From Pohlia nutans (lineage: Eukaryota; Streptophyta; Bryopsida; Bryales; Mniaceae): a stretch of DNA of 64,000 bases. Under the pieces are notes generated by a model. It saw only the letters and a program-made list of their open reading frames with translations, searched no databases and was not told the origin of the DNA. Positions within the stretch are counted from its first letter, which is position 1. Each line of letters begins with the position of its first letter. Below are positions 21,803-34,405 of this stretch, one piece after another. The translations under genes were made by a program, and so were the position numbers. The stretch spans positions 5,148,501-5,212,500 of the forward strand of contig CM040093.1 of NCBI GenBank assembly GCA_022496805.1, read 5' to 3'.

Positions 21803-24367
21803 ATGGCGACGAGGAGGGCGAAGCCTCCGGCGGGTCCGAATTCGAAGAGTGACAAGTTGCAGGAGTTCTACACGTCGCTGGCGGACAAGTTGGAGGCGCT
21901 GGAGCAAGCAGTGCAGCCAAAATGGCTCACCCTGGAGTGGGTGTCACTGGCGGTGGATTTCATGCGCTCCATATTCTCGGAAATGATGATCCTGTTCGAG
22001 GACGTGCACGCGGTGATGCCGGATGTCAAAGCCAGCCACGAGTATTGGATCGAAGAGTACATGGTGGAGAGCATGAAGCTCCTGGACGTTTGCAATGTCC
22101 TCAAACCCGCCGTCTCCCGCTTCGAGCATTTCATCATGTGCGTGCACCTCGTTGTGCCCGCCATTCAAAGGTAAAACACCTCCACCATCTTCACGTCCAC
22201 AATTTCAAGACAATCACCCCGCACGAAGCGACTCTTCACAAAGAAGAGGGATGGTATCTAAAAGTGGATTGTGTTCAATTCAGTTTTGAAATTTGACTGA
22301 TAGGGATTGTGATCAGGAGCAAATGGGTTGCAGTCTTGATCCTAACTTGCTCAATCCAGAAGCTTCATGATTCGTGTAGTAAAAAAGATGTTTCGGGAAC
22401 GGAGTGCGCTCCCCATCACTCACATCAAACATCTCTCCAGATGAGGGGTTCTAAGCTTGAGTGTGTACATGTTTGTGTCTAAGCGTGGAACTGGAGCTTC
22501 GTCTCTCTGCACAAGCCAGAAAATGTTCAGATGAATCACTAGTCCTGATATGTTTTTAGGTTACTAAACTGATTTCATAGGTCTAGTTCTGCATTCGTGA
22601 TTGCTGTGAACCTAGGGATGGATTTGCACTTGAGCTTAAGGTGATTGTCGTGCAAGCAGATGCGCAGCAGGAGAAAGCCAAGAAGGGAATGCAAATGACG
22701 AAACCCTAATTTCCGCGCTTCGAAGTTGTGAGGCGGAGCTGAACGAGCTCGTGCGTCCGCCACTACTCACGATCGACAACTCCTCTTACAACACATCCGA
22801 TCATCATCAGGTGCGGTCCACGGACGCGCTGCTGCGACACGCGAGTATAGCGATGGGGGAATCGTTCACAGATGAGAATCTGATTGACAGCAGCAGCAAT
22901 AATGCTCCAGTGCGGCGTGCCATCAAGAGCGGGCGGGGCGCGGTGGCGCTGGCGCTCGTGATGCGCGCGACGCGCGAGACAACGGACTTCGTGGCCAGCG
23001 TGCTGATCTGGGCGCTCAAGCGCGACCCGGCGTCGCACCCCGGCTCCTCGGCATGGCAGAAACAGAACCTGGAGGCGCTTGAGGGATCCCCACTGTGGTC
23101 GCCGTCCTTCAGACGATTGCAGGCAATGAACCGACCTTTAGTTACAAGTTAGCCAGTTGAAATACAGACATAACATTCAGTAGCATTCACTGTTCATGCC
23201 TTGGCTCTATAGCAGATGATGTGGAATATTTCACACCCAACAATACTTCATCAGTAGCTAAGTGGACAGGTGGAGGCTCAAGGTGATGAGCAATGGGCAT
23301 GAAGGCTACTAAATGTAATGAGAATTGCCTAATTGAGTTCAAAATCTTAGGGAAAAAATAGATCATTCGAGGGGAAAATCGGAGAATATTCTCTATTATC
23401 TTAAGACCTAGTTGAGAGAATGCTTTAGAAAACGAGGTGGTCCAAGAAAATGTAGGATCTTAAGCCGATTAAGCTAAAAATTTCTTCCTGGATTGTGATT
23501 GCAGGAGCGCCTACGCAAGGAGTTGCTCGCGGCTCTGCGCAGCAACAACAGGCACAAGCGATGCTTTTTGTTTGAGGAACTCAGGATGGTGGAGGACCGC
23601 ACCGCGGTTTTGAAGGCGGAGGTCGAGCGAGGGGCGCCATCGCTACCACGGCTCGATGCTTTGGTGCACGACTTGAGCAGCCTCCTCGACACAATTCAGG
23701 TAAGATAACGAAGAAGAAGAACTAAAATTGTAGATAAGGTATAGTTACCTTACATGTGATAGTACATTTGTTCCGTGACATAATGTCATTAGGAGTGTAA
23801 TTTGTCTCTAAAGGTGGACATAAATTCTTTAACCCCTAAAAGGACCAAGGGTTCATGGTTTAAAAATGACAAATTCAATCAATCACATTGTGAAAATTCT
23901 AATTTAGATGAGATCAAGTTTTATATCACCAAAATCAATGAAGAACATTACATGTGTTGATCCAAAAACAAATGAATTTGAATAAGAGGAAGTCCAAATA
24001 GGACTTACTCAAAATCGCTATATAAAAACAAATAAATTAAATTAAAAAATCCCAGACCCAATTCGGCTTCTTGGTCCCTTAGGGTTAATGAGTTTATGTC
24101 AAACTCAAGTTATCATGTTTTCTAGGAAGGCCAATTTCAAGTGGCTTTACCATTTTTTTTGTGAAACCCAACACGTTTTCTTTAGACATTTTTTTTTATT
24201 ATTATTATTATTTTAAATTAAAATTTTGATGCTCACAACAGATAAGGTTGGAGAAAGTGTCTAGCCAAGTGAACCGTCTCTTTGATGAGCTCGTCCAAGC
24301 ACGCAAGAAGCTCCTGGATGCCACACAACAACGGCCTGGCACCATCCACCGTGCGCACACCTTTTGA
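21803..24367 (+). CDS. BYPASS1/ROH1-type (DUF793-like) protein, 383 aa, four exons
   Basis: I place exons at 21803-22170, 22660-23122, 23505-23699 and 24242-24367; the phases (2,0,0) agree and give 383 residues, normal for the family. Plant BYPASS/ROH1 proteins are implicated in limiting a root-derived signal and in exocyst-linked secretion; the biochemical role is unclear. Seen: LEWVSLAVDFMRSIFSE and WIEEYMVESMKLLDVCNVL near the N-terminus, matching the pattern 'YMDESVKLLDLCN' known for this family. The C-terminus has heptad-like stretches ending VNRLFDELVQARKKLLDA. The ATG at 21803 is chosen because no in-frame ATG precedes it. Intron 2 would use a GC donor (CAG|GCAATG). Intron 2 holds a group Y MITE and intron 3 a piggyBac-type MITE. 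GC content in the exons is well above the surroundings. Confidence 0.75.
23170..23321. mobile_element. group Y MITE, uninterrupted copy
   Basis: Copy of 63583-63752 within intron 2 of the BYPASS-like gene. At the spot where the 17976 copy carries an insertion it reads 'gtggaggctcaaggtg', with TCAA in place of TTAA. Confidence 0.7.
23833..24084. mobile_element. piggyBac-type MITE family I, 252 bp
   Basis: TTAA at 23829-23832 and 24085-24088 flank a body starting CCCCTAAAAGGACCAAGG. It lies in intron 3 of the BYPASS-like gene, same sense as the copy at 8572. Confidence 0.85.
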
Positions 24368-24965
24368 CCCAATTCCCGTTTTCCTGCAAATCAGTTCCAT
24401 GCAATTCTTGGAAGTCGGGATATCAGATGTATGTTAATAGTTACATCATTCAACCCTATCTTTTGGGTTTTGAATACCACAATTGACACAAAATTCTACT
24501 TTACTTGAGATCATGTTGCAGCATTTTATGAATCATGTCGAGATCATGTTGCAGTATATGCGACATAAGTTACAAAATAGCACCTCTATTTTGTAGAATC
24601 ATTCGATCCAGAGCATTTTTTTGGAGGGTGTGTTAGAGGTAAACCGGAATGTATGGGAAGGAATTGTTATTTAGATGTACAAATAAAGATCCCAAACTTT
24701 GTTTTTGCAACAAAGGTCTTGAAGATGTATTGTTTAATCTATCAAGTCTCCTATTATACCCAGCAACTTCTAAATTATCATAGGGTTATTCAACAATTGA
24801 AATCTAACCACTACAAGCAAACCCGTCGCTTTTCACTGACTGAAATCAAGAGAACCCTTGTCCTATGTGACCTAAAGCACTCTATCACCAACTTTGGAAC
24901 GGCTCAAAACAATAGCCTAGTGAAAAGCAACCAGTTTCCTTGTAATAAACACACATTTGAAGACA

Positions 24966-25273
24966 TTAGGGTTATCCGTAAAGTCACTTTGAATTTGAAG
25001 AATTTACAAAGAATTTTGCTTTATTATACTCTTATTTGTTCACTCCAAATAGTTAAAAGGTATGAAAGATCTTGGTGGTCTATCATTATTAAGTGTGTAA
25101 GAGGTGTTTTGAAGACCACCAAGCTCTTATACACCTCTTACACACCTAATAATGATAAACCACCAAAATCTTCTATACCTTTTAACTATTTCAAGTGAAC
25201 CAATAAGAATATAATAAAGCAAAATTCGTAGTATCATCTTCAAACTTTGATGGACTTTACGGATACCTCTATT
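24966..25273. mobile_element. palindromic group W MITE, ~308 bp
   Basis: The ends TTAGGGTTATCCGTAAAGTC and GACTTTACGGATACCTCTA are inverted, and the pairing continues almost to the centre near 25105 ('accaccaagctcttat'). The right half recurs at 1-150. Open frames over it are fold-back artefacts. Confidence 0.75.
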
Positions 25274-25275
25274 AC

Positions 25276-26419
25276 GTTCAACAACTTTCACTACATGTGT
25301 AATGCTAAACAATCGAATTCATGTATCAAAGACATACATAGTTATTGAAGGCATAACATTAAACCACACAACGCATTTACTACTTGTGTGAGAATAACCT
25401 ACCAGACTTTGTATTAGAGGTAGATATACCGTTAGACCTAAACTCTGCATCAAAGACAGACATAAACATTGAAAGTTTATTGTTTGTAGACCACCCAACA
25501 TATGCACTACAAGTATGATATTAATCTAACTTTGTATCAAAGGCAAACATACTGAAAATACTGTTAAAGGCAAATATACCGTTGATTTTGGTACATCTTA
25601 TGTTCACCACTTTGAATATTCATAACATATTTATGGATCATCCAAATAATCTATGCTAAATTGTGTTGGAATCTTCCTTCATTTGCTAATAAGACCCAAT
25701 AAAAAAATTGGTTTAATAATAGAGAATATGCTCATCTTGCGATTACACCTATGATGCCCAAATGATGAGTATCCCCAATTAAAGGCAATTTTGGATGCAC
25801 GTACTTTAGAACTTTTCACCCCTTGGTTGAGCAGTTAGACATCCCACTAGTGCGGGGCATTGTACTGCCATAACAATAACATTGTCGCTTGTCACTCATA
25901 GCCATAAAATTGGTACTCATTAAAAAACAATGTCATGTCGCCGTTTTTCGTGATTTCTTCATGAAATTTACCAAATGCCAAGAATATCAAGTCTAATTTT
26001 TTGGTCCACTTTTTTATTTTCAAAAATTCCAAATATTGAGCACTTTATTTCATTTTTAAACCTTGTGAGTCAAAATCTAACTTTCATCCTAGAACATGAA
26101 AACCTATCAAATCTTCCAAAAAAAATTTGGGAATTCTTTTTTCACAATATGGTTTTGCATTGTAAAATTCACCATCTACAAAAGAAAATGAGATTATTTG
26201 AAGTTATTTTATGCTTATGATGTTTTTTTCATCTCATTTAAACGTCAAGAAACACAAGAAAAAATATGTAGAAGAATTTTCAGAGATTTCTATGGTCAAC
26301 TTTAACAAATATAGATGACTCCTATTTAGTGAGTCATAAACTATTAATGAGTCATTGACATGACTGTAGCAATTATAATGTGAACTTAGAAACATCAACA
26401 ATATTTTGAGAAGTTAAAT
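25276..26419. other. gene-free AT-rich stretch
   Basis: I see no gene, bounded transposon or clear repeat here beyond AT-rich sequence. Confidence 0.5.
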
Positions 26420-26647
26420 TTGCCTGCAAATTCACCCGATCTCAACCCAATTGAGAATGTATGGAAAATCCTCAAAGATTCCGTTCAATGTGGTTCAAGT
26501 ATTGCCCAAAATTTGGAGGAGTTGAGGCAAATTCTTGAATGCCAATGGAATTTGATTTATGGAAACAATCTACTCGAGTTGTGTCTATCTATGCCTTTTA
26601 AATTGGAAGAAGTGATCAAAGCAGAGGGTGGATACACATGTTGGTAG
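26420..26647 (+). pseudogene. Tc1/mariner transposase C-terminal fragment
   Basis: The frame reads LPANSPDLNPIENVWKILKD, the block around the third catalytic acid of Tc1/mariner DDE transposases (the E of NPIE), and continues to IKAEGGYTCW and a TAG stop at 26645. The upstream catalytic domain is missing. A large palindrome starts about 150 bp downstream, as expected for the 3' end of a decayed element. Confidence 0.75.
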
Positions 26648-26799
26648 ATTGATCAAGTTTGGTGATCACTAAATCACTTTTGTGTATAGAAGAAATATAG
26701 ACAACCAAGTAGTTTTAGAGCTTGAACTAGTCAAATGTAATAAGCGACAATCAATTTGCAATTGCATTTAAATGAATTTTAATTTTCTTCTATGTGGAA

Positions 26800-27360
26800 A
26801 GTTGTTTAATTTATGTTTTTGACTAGCATGTCCAATTGGAACTTTTTAATCTATCATATATCATTTTAAAATGAAATTATAAGGACAAACACCATAAACA
26901 CTTTAAAAATTCACCAAAAATCAACATTATATCTTTAAAAAGTAAAATTTGGTTTCATTGATTATAAGAGTATACATTGAAATTTTAAAACAGTACCAAT
27001 TTTGTGCCAATTTAGATCAACTTTCTCATTGGTGAGTAGAAGAGGTGACAATCTGTTTGTTAGGGAATTGTATAGTTCCCTAACAAAAAGATTGTCACCT
27101 CTTCTACTCATTAATGAGAAAATTGATCTAAATTGGCACAAAATTGGTATTTTATAAAAATTTCAATGTATACTTCTTATCTAACACTACTATAATCAAT
27201 CATACCAAGTTTCACTTTCTAAAATTAGAACATCGATTTTTGGTGAATTTTTAAAGTGTTTTTGGTGTTTGACCTTATAAATTCATTTTGAAAAGATTTA
27301 TCATAGATTTTAAAGTTATGATTAGACATGGTAGTCACAAACATAAATTTATTTATTTTT
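26800..27360. mobile_element. ~560-bp palindrome next to the Tc1 fragment
   Basis: The centre lies near 27070 ('ttagggaattgta' against 'tagttccctaac'). Arms pair outward through 'gtgacaatct', 'gtgccaatttagatcaa' and 'caccaaaaatc', with weaker pairing beyond 26880 and 27290. I read it as foldback ends of the Tc1-type element whose transposase tail lies at 26420-26647. Confidence 0.65.
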
Positions 27361-28775
27361 AAAATCAAATTTAGTTGAACAAATCTATAATTATGTACAT
27401 GGGAAGCTTTTAAACATTCCAATATGATTCATGAAATGAAAGTTATAAAGAGTTTTATTTTGCAAGAAATTTTGGCATCTCTTCACGAAATCAATTCTTG
27501 AACTTCTTTTAACTTCTTCTTTCAATGAGAATTTTTATCTTTTTAGAAAAGAAACAAAAACATAGGGTGTGCATTGCCTACTAGAAAACTTTCACGATTG
27601 GGATTGACATTATTCAATTCTACATTTGAGTTATTAGCAATTTAGCGTTTCCTCTCAACCTGTACCTCTTTGCATTCAATGAATTTTCAAGAATGAATAC
27701 GAAGAATTTAACGCACATTTCGTTAAAATTGAACCACATTTCGTTAAAACTGGACTACCAGATTGGAAAAGTGATGGAGAGTGCTACCCTTGGCAATAGA
27801 GATAGGTCCCCAATTTTTCTACAACACTCTTATTTGTGGATATGATATGTAAGAGGGCTCCAATACTCACCTTTCATGGGTCCAAATCCCGAAATCAGCC
27901 CCAACCCTTTTACATCAAGATTTGAGGCCAAAATTTCGAAACCAATTTTAAAAATTAAAAACGACCAGGTCTTACATGTCCCCAACTCAAAGATTTGGGT
28001 GCACCAAAAATGAAAGACGAATTCGTGTGCTTGGGCCCGTGTCTAAATGTCAATTAAAAAAAATTGTTAAAAAATATTTTTTTTCAACAATTATCACCCT
28101 TAGATTGTTTGCAAATATGAACGGCTCTTTTTGTTCTCTTCTCCCCTTCAACTCGTTGGCCTCAACGCCATTAGAGCCGCCTTACATATATCGGTGGTGG
28201 GTGCTCTGGAATCTACAAAGCACTTTCTTGTGCCTTCTACAATGAATTTTATATTGACATCAGTGGAACTCACAAATTGGATTCCGCGCTTGCAAGTATG
28301 TCAAATTTATTGGGTATATTTTATGCTTGCAAAGGTCCTCTCATGTACATCTGAGCCATGCTAATATCTATTTTTGAGGCTAGCATCTACTTGTGTTCAA
28401 AGGGTCGGTACGTTTAGGAGTTAAGGCTAATACCGTACGATTTGAAATTTGGTTGAATCGGCCCAAGAAAAAGCGCCCTTGGCTTCAGTTCATATGTAAA
28501 GTGGCCCTAAGATAATAATGTAGTGATTGGTCGTTTTCGAAGTAGCTCCAGAAAGATCATCTCATGATCTAATGCTGGATATGTTGCCGGTATTCGTCTT
28601 TCGAAGGCTCACTTGCTACCACACCCTGTTTTAAGTGTTGACAATCAGTACACAAAAAAAATGAAAATTGGGTCTGATTGTGACAATTTTGGGTCCTGTA
28701 GTTGTGACCCGCAACAAAAACAGGTTCAGAATCGTCAAATGGTTGACTGAGCACCATTTGAAAAATCATATATTC
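27361..28775. other. gene-free stretch
   Basis: AT-rich, no gene recognised. One possible piggyBac-like right terminus, 'cgtttaggag' followed by TTAA, lies at 28414-28425 without a partner. Confidence 0.45.
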
Positions 28776-28967
28776 CATAAGGTTCTTTAGTCCCTCTCTG
28801 AAACACCCTACCACTATTCCCGAATCACTGTATGAGATACCCGAATCATTGCCAGTCCACTTCATCTTTAGCTAAAGATTGGATGGTGGGACACTGTATT
28901 TAATGTTAAAGCTTCTACAGTGCTAGTGTTGAAAAAGGTGAACTTCATTAACTGTTAAAGAACCTTG
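28776..28967. mobile_element. group Z MITE, diverged copy
   Basis: The left end CATAAGGTTCTTTAGTCCC faces GTTAAAGAACCTTGAG at the right. The interior differs from the copy at 19344. Confidence 0.5.
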
Positions 28968-29153
28968 AGTCAAGCATCTCCACCAAATGGGTTTCTATGT
29001 GGCCCATTTGTATCAGAGGCTTTGAATTACACCTTGAATTTCTCTATTATCACATCCTATGTTCTCCCACCAAACTCTAGGGAACATATGTACATCTTAT
29101 TTCTTCAATTGAACTGTCTAGTGTCTTAAAAAAAGAAAATGATTATGCATTAA

Positions 29154-29389
29154 GGGGAATGGCCTGATATGGGTATCACTTTTAAGCGTCTCACATAGTG
29201 TGACTTATGTCTAACTCATTTAATGTGTGCTAGAAATTATGTCTTTAACACCATGTATATAGTTGCAGCCATGGTGCCTATAACACCCTCTAATTTTTGT
29301 AATTTTCCAATGTTTTTTTCTTACCAAAAAGATATTACTCGAAGGTCACACTATTTTTGGAGAAGGGTACCCATATCATGCCATCACCC
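29154..29389. mobile_element. group X MITE (Harbinger-like), 236 bp
   Basis: The ends GGGGAATGGCCTGATATGGG and, on the other strand, GGGTGATGGCATGATATGGG, with TTAA on both sides (29150-29153 and 29390-29393). A local tandem copy of the target at 29426-29486 lacks it. It is an inverted-orientation relative of 6513-6731. Confidence 0.75.
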
Positions 29390-29425
29390 TTAAATAACTG
29401 ATGAGCCGCGGGAGTGGCAAGTAGC

Positions 29426-29486
29426 TTAAAAAAAGAAAATGATTATGTATTAAATATCTGATAAGCTGCAGGAGTGGCAAGTAGGT
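29426..29486. repeat. second unit of a ~60-bp tandem duplication (empty site of the group X MITE)
   Basis: 'cttaaaaaaagaaaatgatt' and 'aggagtggcaagtag' also occur in the first unit (29125-29425), which is split by the group X MITE. Confidence 0.7.
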
Positions 29487-29705
29487 TATCTAATACATAA
29501 CCGGTTGTTGACTTTTCAATGCTATACCAATTTTTTGAATCGGTATACCGGTATTATGGCATACCGGTAGTTTGAATCGGGAGCATATAGTAATGGTCAA
29601 TGCACATGGCAAACTCACCAAGGGTTCATGGTGGATTTAGAAAGAACCAAAAATAGTTCTTTGTATTTTGAAACAATTCGGTTATGGGTTCTAAACATGC
29701 CAATT

Positions 29706-29947
29706 CATAACATTCTTTAGCAACCCCATTGTTCACCCTTGGGAATCAGCAGTGCAAGCCAAAATCGTTGCATGAATCGTAATCTTTTGGAGAATCAAAG
29801 CCATCTTTAGTTAAAGATGGTTTTGTAGCTCAACAAACTTCTGTTTTTATATTTTCTACATGTTCTACATCATCAATTCCATGTTCAAATGCAGATTCTC
29901 TGCACAAGCAAAAGGGTGTGTTGCAGTACTAACTAAAGAATGTTATG
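29706..29947. mobile_element. group Z MITE, 242 bp
   Basis: The ends CATAACATTCTTTAGCAACC and ACTAACTAAAGAATGTTATG are inverted. Non-coding. Confidence 0.6.
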
Positions 29948-29982
29948 TTGTTATGTTTGTTTTAGAGGACTCAATAGATTAA

Positions 29983-30530
29983 TCCTTAAATGCCCACAGC
30001 CCTCTCCAAATTTGGAGAATTGCAAAGATTCGTTATAAATTGCAACTAAATGGGATATTTTGAACTTGAGGTATGAATAAAAGTTGTACATTATGAATTT
30101 TATCCATATAGTTAGATATATGATTGCTATCACCAATATTTTTGTATAAATTTTGAAACTTAAAATTCAAAATTCTTTTGAAATCGGATTACGAATAAGA
30201 TATTAACAATATGTGGATGAAATTCTTGTGATAGGTTGAAATGTAATATTCTAAGTGTAGTAATTTCTGGAGATTTTTTGGTTGCTTAATTTTATAAGGT
30301 TATTTTTTCAGGAGCACATTTAGACTAAGATCTTAGAAATGTTTGGTGAATCACTGCAACATGAAATGAGGTATAAATTTTTCACAAAGCATCCCCTTTC
30401 TAATCAGTTCACACATGCATAAAACTAACTTTCCATAAAATCTATAGTAAAAAATCCACACTGCAAAAAGTGCAAGACGGATGAAAAATTTGTACGTCGT
30501 CCATAAAATGGACTCTTGGGCAGTTAAGGG
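29983..30530. mobile_element. piggyBac-type MITE family II, 548 bp
   Basis: TTAA at 29979-29982 and 30531-30534 flank a body starting TCCTTAAATGCCC and ending GGGCAGTTAAGGG. It aligns along its length with 10108-10675 and 42144-42702. Confidence 0.85.
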
Positions 30531-30655
30531 TTAAGACATTACTTGTATCAATTTTCATAAGATTTTATTGGATTTTTTCCTTGAGGTCTGAAAATTCAAC
30601 CAATCAAGTATCAATTTTGATCCATTGTTTTGTACCTAAAGGTTAGTTCTCCTTC

Positions 30656-30972
30656 ACTACAATAAATGGCATATTTAGTGTGTGGGACACTATTTCTCAA
30701 CCCAGACACTATTTAATTTTAGAGAAATATCGTGTCCTTGTAAGAAAAAAAATGAATGTAGTGTTCCAATGACATATATTATGGCAACTTTACGATAAAC
30801 ATGGCATACCATTGTATGTCACCCTTGTTACTTGGAAAGAACATAGCACTCTCAATGAAAGTGGGATTGACTCCTATATAGTGTAGAGACACTATTCTTC
30901 TTCACCTTTGAACGAATTGTCGCAAAGGACATCAATTCTCCCCAGACACTAAATACGCCATTTAGGATAGGC
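30656..30972. mobile_element. CACTA-type non-autonomous element, copy 1
   Basis: The left end CACTACAATAAATGGCATAT faces ACTAAATACGCCATTTAGGA at the right (last bases eroded). A second copy is at 45897-46220, where the right end still reads 'tgtagt'. The interior block 'cactatttaattttag' is shared. Confidence 0.65.
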
Positions 30973-32099
30973 TTCTATATGAGGATTGGCTGGGTGAAAG
31001 GCACTAGAAGATTAAAAATGAGGTCTCAAGAACCACCCATGCTCCACCCATTTTGGTAGAAATCCTGGATTCTTCTATGTTCATCCATTTCGGTGAAGCT
31101 TCCACCTTTAGGGGATCGACCACCCATACATGGAAGTCGAGCCTAAGTGTAGTAGAAAAGCCGTACTTGGACACCATGCTACAGTGTGAGAGCATCGTGC
31201 CAAAGTTAGTGCCCTTCAAATGAGCATTTGGTCGTACTGCAACACGGTGCCTAAATACAACTTTTCTACTAATTCTCTTTCATTGACCAACCTTAGAACT
31301 CCATTTAGACCAACCCATTCAAAAAATATTGAATTTTTTTCACCAGAATCTTACCTAATTCTTACCTGACAAATTTCACCGGAATCTTTTACACTAAAAA
31401 AATGGACAAAAAGTGAATGGAATCGCCACTATTTGAATGAAAGTGTTGCTTATAACAAATAATTTTACGGAAAAACATATATATATGTTTATTTATTTGT
31501 TTGGATGATTCTATCTGCATTTTTTCTTTCCTAACTACATTCCAAAGTGTGTTGCTCTAAAATAAAATAAAAACAAAAAACAAAAAACAAAAAAACAAAA
31601 AACAAAAAACAAAAAACTGGTCTTTGGTGTTTGCGGCCTTCATTTATTGAATGGGTTTCAAATAAAATAAAATAAAATAAAAATTGGCTGATGTAGACCA
31701 CACTAATTACCTACCCCCATTAATTGAAAGTCACAGATTGGCAGCTACAGGACCACTATTCCAGTACCAACTTGCAAATAAAAAACAAATACAAGGGTGA
31801 TTTTTTGACAAAAGAAAACGTCATTTCTTTTATAGGGAGTAAACTTGCAGTGAGAATTTCAGTAATCAATGGAATTTGTCCGTTACTTTCAAAAAATAAA
31901 AATAAAAATAAGAATTGAGTGAGGAGTTCATTTCACTGACGGATAAGGTGACAGCCAGAGGAAATAAAAGATTCTACTACCCTTGTCACCTGAAATTATT
32001 TATGAGTTCTTGACGATTTCTCATGTTGTGGAAAACTGAAAAACTTTTTTAAAAGTAAAGCACGCTGTCACCAATATTATTACACCCATTACAATCACC
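30973..32099. other. gene-free stretch with A-rich simple repeats
   Basis: (CAAAAAA)n at 31570-31617 and (AAATA)n at 31661-31682 are the only structured features seen. No gene recognised. Confidence 0.5.
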
Positions 32100-32390
32100 A
32101 GTATATGGTAGTACTCATACCATAGTACCATACCCGAGTCGCCAAAAAAATAACTCAAGAAATAAAAAACGTAAAAAATGAAAATTATGAGGAAAAAAAA
32201 AATAAAAAAGAAAAATTTAGCTATATTTTTCTATTCTAAAGGTATTTTGGGTCATTTTGGACCATTTTTTTTGCTCAAAAACGAAAACCAAGAAATTCAT
32301 TTTTTTAGGAACGAACTTTATTTTTCAAAAAATTATCAAATATTCATTTGTGGGGTGGCGACCGAGCTATGGTACTATGGTATACTGATA
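32100..32390. mobile_element. MITE with ~23-bp inverted ends
   Basis: CATAGTACCATACCCGAGTC (32121 on) faces the complement ending near 32380. The 13-bp direct repeat CACCCATTACAAT lies outside both ends (about 32085 and 32392), which may be a target duplication or a local repeat. Confidence 0.6.
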
Positions 32391-32799
32391 GCACCCATTA
32401 CAATATAATAAAATATATGAAATTAGTCAAACGGTTTTATATAAACATCGATTATAATAACACCCATAAATTACAATCGGAAAAGAAAGTGGTGTACAGG
32501 TATTGGTGAAAGGATCTTTGAATGTAACTTTGTGTTGAATTTGAGATTTTCGCGGATAAGAGCATTGCTACCCGTCCTTCAAAATAGATGAGGATGACAT
32601 TTTTGGATGAAAAGAAAGCAATTAATACTTGGACTTGTCAAACTATTCTCTTTACTTTAGCAAATAGCCAATTTTTACAGTGGTTGTGCAACCCCGACAA
32701 ACACCACCTTTTCTCTTACAATGTGTAGGTTGGATAATAAATGATGAAGATTCTTTTTACATTTGCACACTAGAAGACAAGGGATTGGTTGGAAGTGTT

Positions 32800-32990
32800 G
32801 CTAAATTCAATCAATTGTATTATAAAAAACATAATTCAAATAGCATCAGAATTTATGTAATTGGAACCATGGAAGAACATTGCATGTGTCCATCAAAAAA
32901 AAATGAGTATAAACAAAAAGAACTTCACATAAGACCTATTCGAAAACTTATGAGGTGCAATTTTGGCTTGTGAGTCTTTAAAGGTCAATG
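32800..32990. repeat. degenerate family I piggyBac-type MITE
   Basis: Interior family I blocks ('gaacattgcatgtgt', 'cttcacataagacct') are recognisable, but both termini have decayed. Confidence 0.5.
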
Positions 32991-33604
32991 GGGATAAAGA
33001 TTAATGTAAGTTGAATGCATAAGAGCATTGCCATTGACGAGCTTCTCCACGATTTGGCATCCAGTAGTTAACTAGCCATCCAAGCTGGCAGTGGGCTATT
33101 TACTCCACTTGTCACTCGTCATCTACCTCGGCATTTCCACCCCTCCTTTCACAATATGTAGAGTCAATGCATAGTCAAATGTTCGAAGAGTCATTCTCGC
33201 CCCTCCATCCTATTGTCATAGGACTCTTGTTTAAAAGGCCCTTTTTCCATTTTACCTTTGGGATAAGCATGCGGCGTGGCTTTGCAAGAGAAGCGGGCTT
33301 GCCAAGCCACCTTCGGCATGTGCTATGCTCGCGTGGATGACCTTGTTCTAAGAGTACTACTCCATGAGCCATTTGTGTCCGCTCTTACAAACAACTCTTC
33401 ACCATGTGTTAACCTATTTTAGTTATTGTTTTGAATTAGAGAGCGGGTGCTTGATAGGTTGGATGGACTTATAGCTTCATGGTCAATGCCATTTATTATT
33501 TCTCCTTTTGTCAAAGGAGAAACATGACATCTATCTAAGTGAAGATGGGATTAGGTTTCTTATGAGGAGGGCTTTAAAATTAGAGTTGGAATTATTTCTC
33601 TCTA
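32991..33604. other. gene-free stretch
   Basis: No gene, repeat or bounded element that I can support. Confidence 0.4.
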
Positions 33605-34277
33605 ATTAGAGTTATCTGTAAAGTGAGAACCAGGTAACCTGTCTGCGACAGGGTGTTTTCAATTTTGATATAAAATTTTCTAGCACCCATTCACACAAGC
33701 CACCAAGCTTCTTCCCTTGGGGGAGCATGAGGTTGGTGTGGAGTACATGGAGATTCTTCTATGAAAACTCAAGCTAGGTTTGGAGGAGGTAATCTACTTA
33801 CTTCGGTAGATTTATTTTTAGTCACTGATAGTCTTGACTAGTGCTAAGGAAGTACAAGACTTTAGTCTTTTAATCTTTTAATTGACTTCCTTTCTTTTCG
33901 ATTTGAAAGTGTTGAGAGACTCTCTTCTTAGTTTGCCTTTTACGGAGTTACCCGCTCATGCGCTATGTATTTTCATGCGCGAGCTTAGGTTGTCTTTGAC
34001 CCTGGCTCTCAGGAAGCCTGCACAGTGCATCTGCCGTGTTGTATGTTTCTTTTGTTACTTTAACCCGAAGCGAGATTTCAGCTAGGTTTGGGGGAGCTAC
34101 TCATGCATTGGGGAGGTTTAAAGTTCGAATCTCTCTGACAACGCACTGCATCGTGATTGGTCGGAAAGAAAGGGGCCAAAACTCATTTTCGCCGCCTTTC
34201 AAACCCAAAAACCAATTCAACCCTTGTGGCTTTCCTCTTGTGGAATTTTTTTGCTCGACTTTACGGATAACTCTATT
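33605..34277. mobile_element. group W element, ~673 bp
   Basis: The left end ATTAGAGTTATCTGTAAAGT faces the right end ACTTTACGGATAACTCTATT. The interior differs from other group W copies and contains a B-box-like motif, AGTTCGAATCT, at 34122. That motif is the only hint of a tRNA-derived part. Confidence 0.6.
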
Positions 34278-34405
34278 ATTTGACAAGAGAGGGTCTGAAA
34301 ACTGAAGATGTGTGCGTCACCGCAAGACGACACTTTTGATCTCCAGGCGCCCATCAACCGTCAGTCCTGCGTCGTCCTTGAGAGTGTCTCGTGCCAGCCC
34401 AGGCA

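Noticed and set aside
21868..22164. 98-aa minus-strand frame
   Set aside because: Shadow of BYPASS-like exon 1 on the opposite strand.
24653..25198. 181-aa open frame
   Set aside because: The second half is the palindromic group W MITE and the first half lacks any domain; composition is low-information AT-rich.
34110..34140. B-box-like motif (AGTTCGAATCT) suggesting a tRNA gene or SINE
   Set aside because: No convincing A box, cloverleaf or poly-A tail; noted only as an interior feature of a group W element.
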